Source: an archaeon
GTDB taxonomy: Archaea; Asgardarchaeota; Hermodarchaeia; Hermodarchaeales; Hermodarchaeaceae
Direction: 5' to 3'
Assembly: GCA_016550485.1 (NCBI GenBank)
Contig: JABXGV010000066.1
Span: 1 to 7,186 of the forward strand
Length of the DNA stretch: 7,186 nt
Of this stretch, positions 6,693 through 7,186 are shown in pieces (the first letter of the stretch is position 1; every line of letters begins with the position of its first letter). The notes beneath the pieces are model-generated. The model was not told the DNA's origin, ran no database searches, and saw nothing but the letters and a program-made list of their open reading frames with translations. Position numbers and translations under genes: made by a program.

Positions 6693-7186
6693 TTAAAGGG
6701 CTGTTCCGCAGTTCGGGCAGGTTACTCTGCTCGAAGAGACTAATTTACCGCAGATTCTGCAGGTGACAAGCTGAACTTGTACTGCTGCTGCCTCACCCTC
6801 CGTGTAGGGTGTAAGTATAATCTTTGAGTCACTGACTTCAACTTGAAAACGGCGGGGATTGCCTAGCTGTTCAAGGATATTATCTGGCAGAGGCAGGCGG
6901 TCTTGGGTATCTAGTTCTAGTACACGAGTTTTATGCAGTTGCCGGAGAAAGACTGCAGAGTCGTGGGTACCACTGATGATACCGTCACGGAGTTCAAGGG
7001 TACGATTCGCTTTAGAGGCAATCTGTTGGCTGTGCGTGACGATGAGAAACGCGGTTCCATATTCTGCGTTTAGTTCTCTGAAGAGGTCGAGGATTTCCTC
7101 TGCGTTGACAAGGTCCAAGTCGCCTGTGGGTTCGTCGGCAAGGACAAGCTTGGGGTTATTCATCAAAGCACAAGCAATAGCGACAC
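6693..7186 (-). CDS. ABC transporter ATP-binding protein (MacB/LolD type), C-terminal part, with zinc-ribbon tail
   Basis: The frame is open at the right edge, so the Walker A and signature motifs lie outside; 163 residues remain. Counting from the first full codon (7182-7184), it shows VAIACAL (1-7), where this subfamily normally has VAIARAL, Walker B LVLADEP (13-19), the D-loop GDLD (21-24), and the switch histidine in LIVTHS (47-52). A normal MacB/LolD ATPase would end near residue 80. Here about 80 more residues follow. Residues 89-126 (LELDTQDRLPLPDNILEQL, then a G-x-P-R-R-F-x-V-E-V stretch and KIILTP) resemble an AbrB-like swapped-hairpin domain. The protein ends with CRIC (142-145) and CPNC (156-159), a four-cysteine zinc ribbon. 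The ATPase would energise an FtsX-type permease in the membrane; the 1019-residue permease downstream on the same strand is the candidate within the window. ATPase identity is certain. The AbrB likeness is by eye. Confidence 0.9.
   Translation of the reverse strand, partial: VAIACALMNNPKLVLADEPTGDLDLVNAEEILDLFRELNAEYGTAFLIVTHSQQIASKANRTLELRDGIISGTHDSAVFLRQLHKTRVLELDTQDRLPLPDNILEQLGNPRRFQVEVSDSKIILTPYTEGEAAAVQVQLVTCRICGKLVSSSRVTCPNCGTAL

Noticed and set aside
1..7186. Mobile element, defence system, CRISPR array, tRNA or rRNA
   Set aside because: No transposase, integrase, nuclease, regularly spaced repeat or recognisable RNA gene was seen on either strand.

Overview
The window looks like part of an anaerobic prokaryote's chromosome, most likely an archaeon. 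Three things point to anaerobiosis or archaea. There are two adjacent subunits of the oxygen-sensitive 2-hydroxyacyl-CoA dehydratase / benzoyl-CoA reductase family. There is a TIGR04076-type small protein. There is also an ABC ATPase carrying a C-terminal zinc ribbon. Weak TATA-like elements precede some genes, and several starts have Shine-Dalgarno motifs (GAGGTG, AGGTGA, GGTGAG, GGAG). G+C looks close to half by eye. An Asgard lineage such as Thorarchaeota would fit, but that is a guess; no marker gene is present.

Layout, right to left, because all genes but one lie on the minus strand. At 6693-7186 is the C-terminal part of an ABC transporter ATPase, cut by the window edge. At 6311-6604, on the plus strand and converging on the ATPase, is a TIGR04076 family gene. 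A compact divergent promoter region (6213-6310) separates it from a tightly coupled pair of membrane protein genes: a YdjM-like putative membrane hydrolase (5610-6212) and a PrsW-like intramembrane protease (4872-5609, GTG start directly after the preceding stop). A 130-base gap with a promoter-like inverted repeat leads to a 1019-residue MacB/FtsX-type permease (1682-4741). After a 111-base gap come two 2-hydroxyacyl-CoA dehydratase family subunits (326-1570, and 1-326 cut by the left edge) with overlapping stop and start codons.

Three working units are visible. The first is a MacB-like ABC export or lipoprotein-handling system, whose ATPase and permease are separated by other genes. The second is a two-gene membrane module of protease plus hydrolase. 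The third is a two-subunit iron-sulfur dehydratase or reductase acting on an unknown acyl-CoA. I see no mobile element, CRISPR array, tRNA or rRNA. The least ordinary item is the ATPase tail, which seems to carry an AbrB-like stretch followed by a zinc ribbon.
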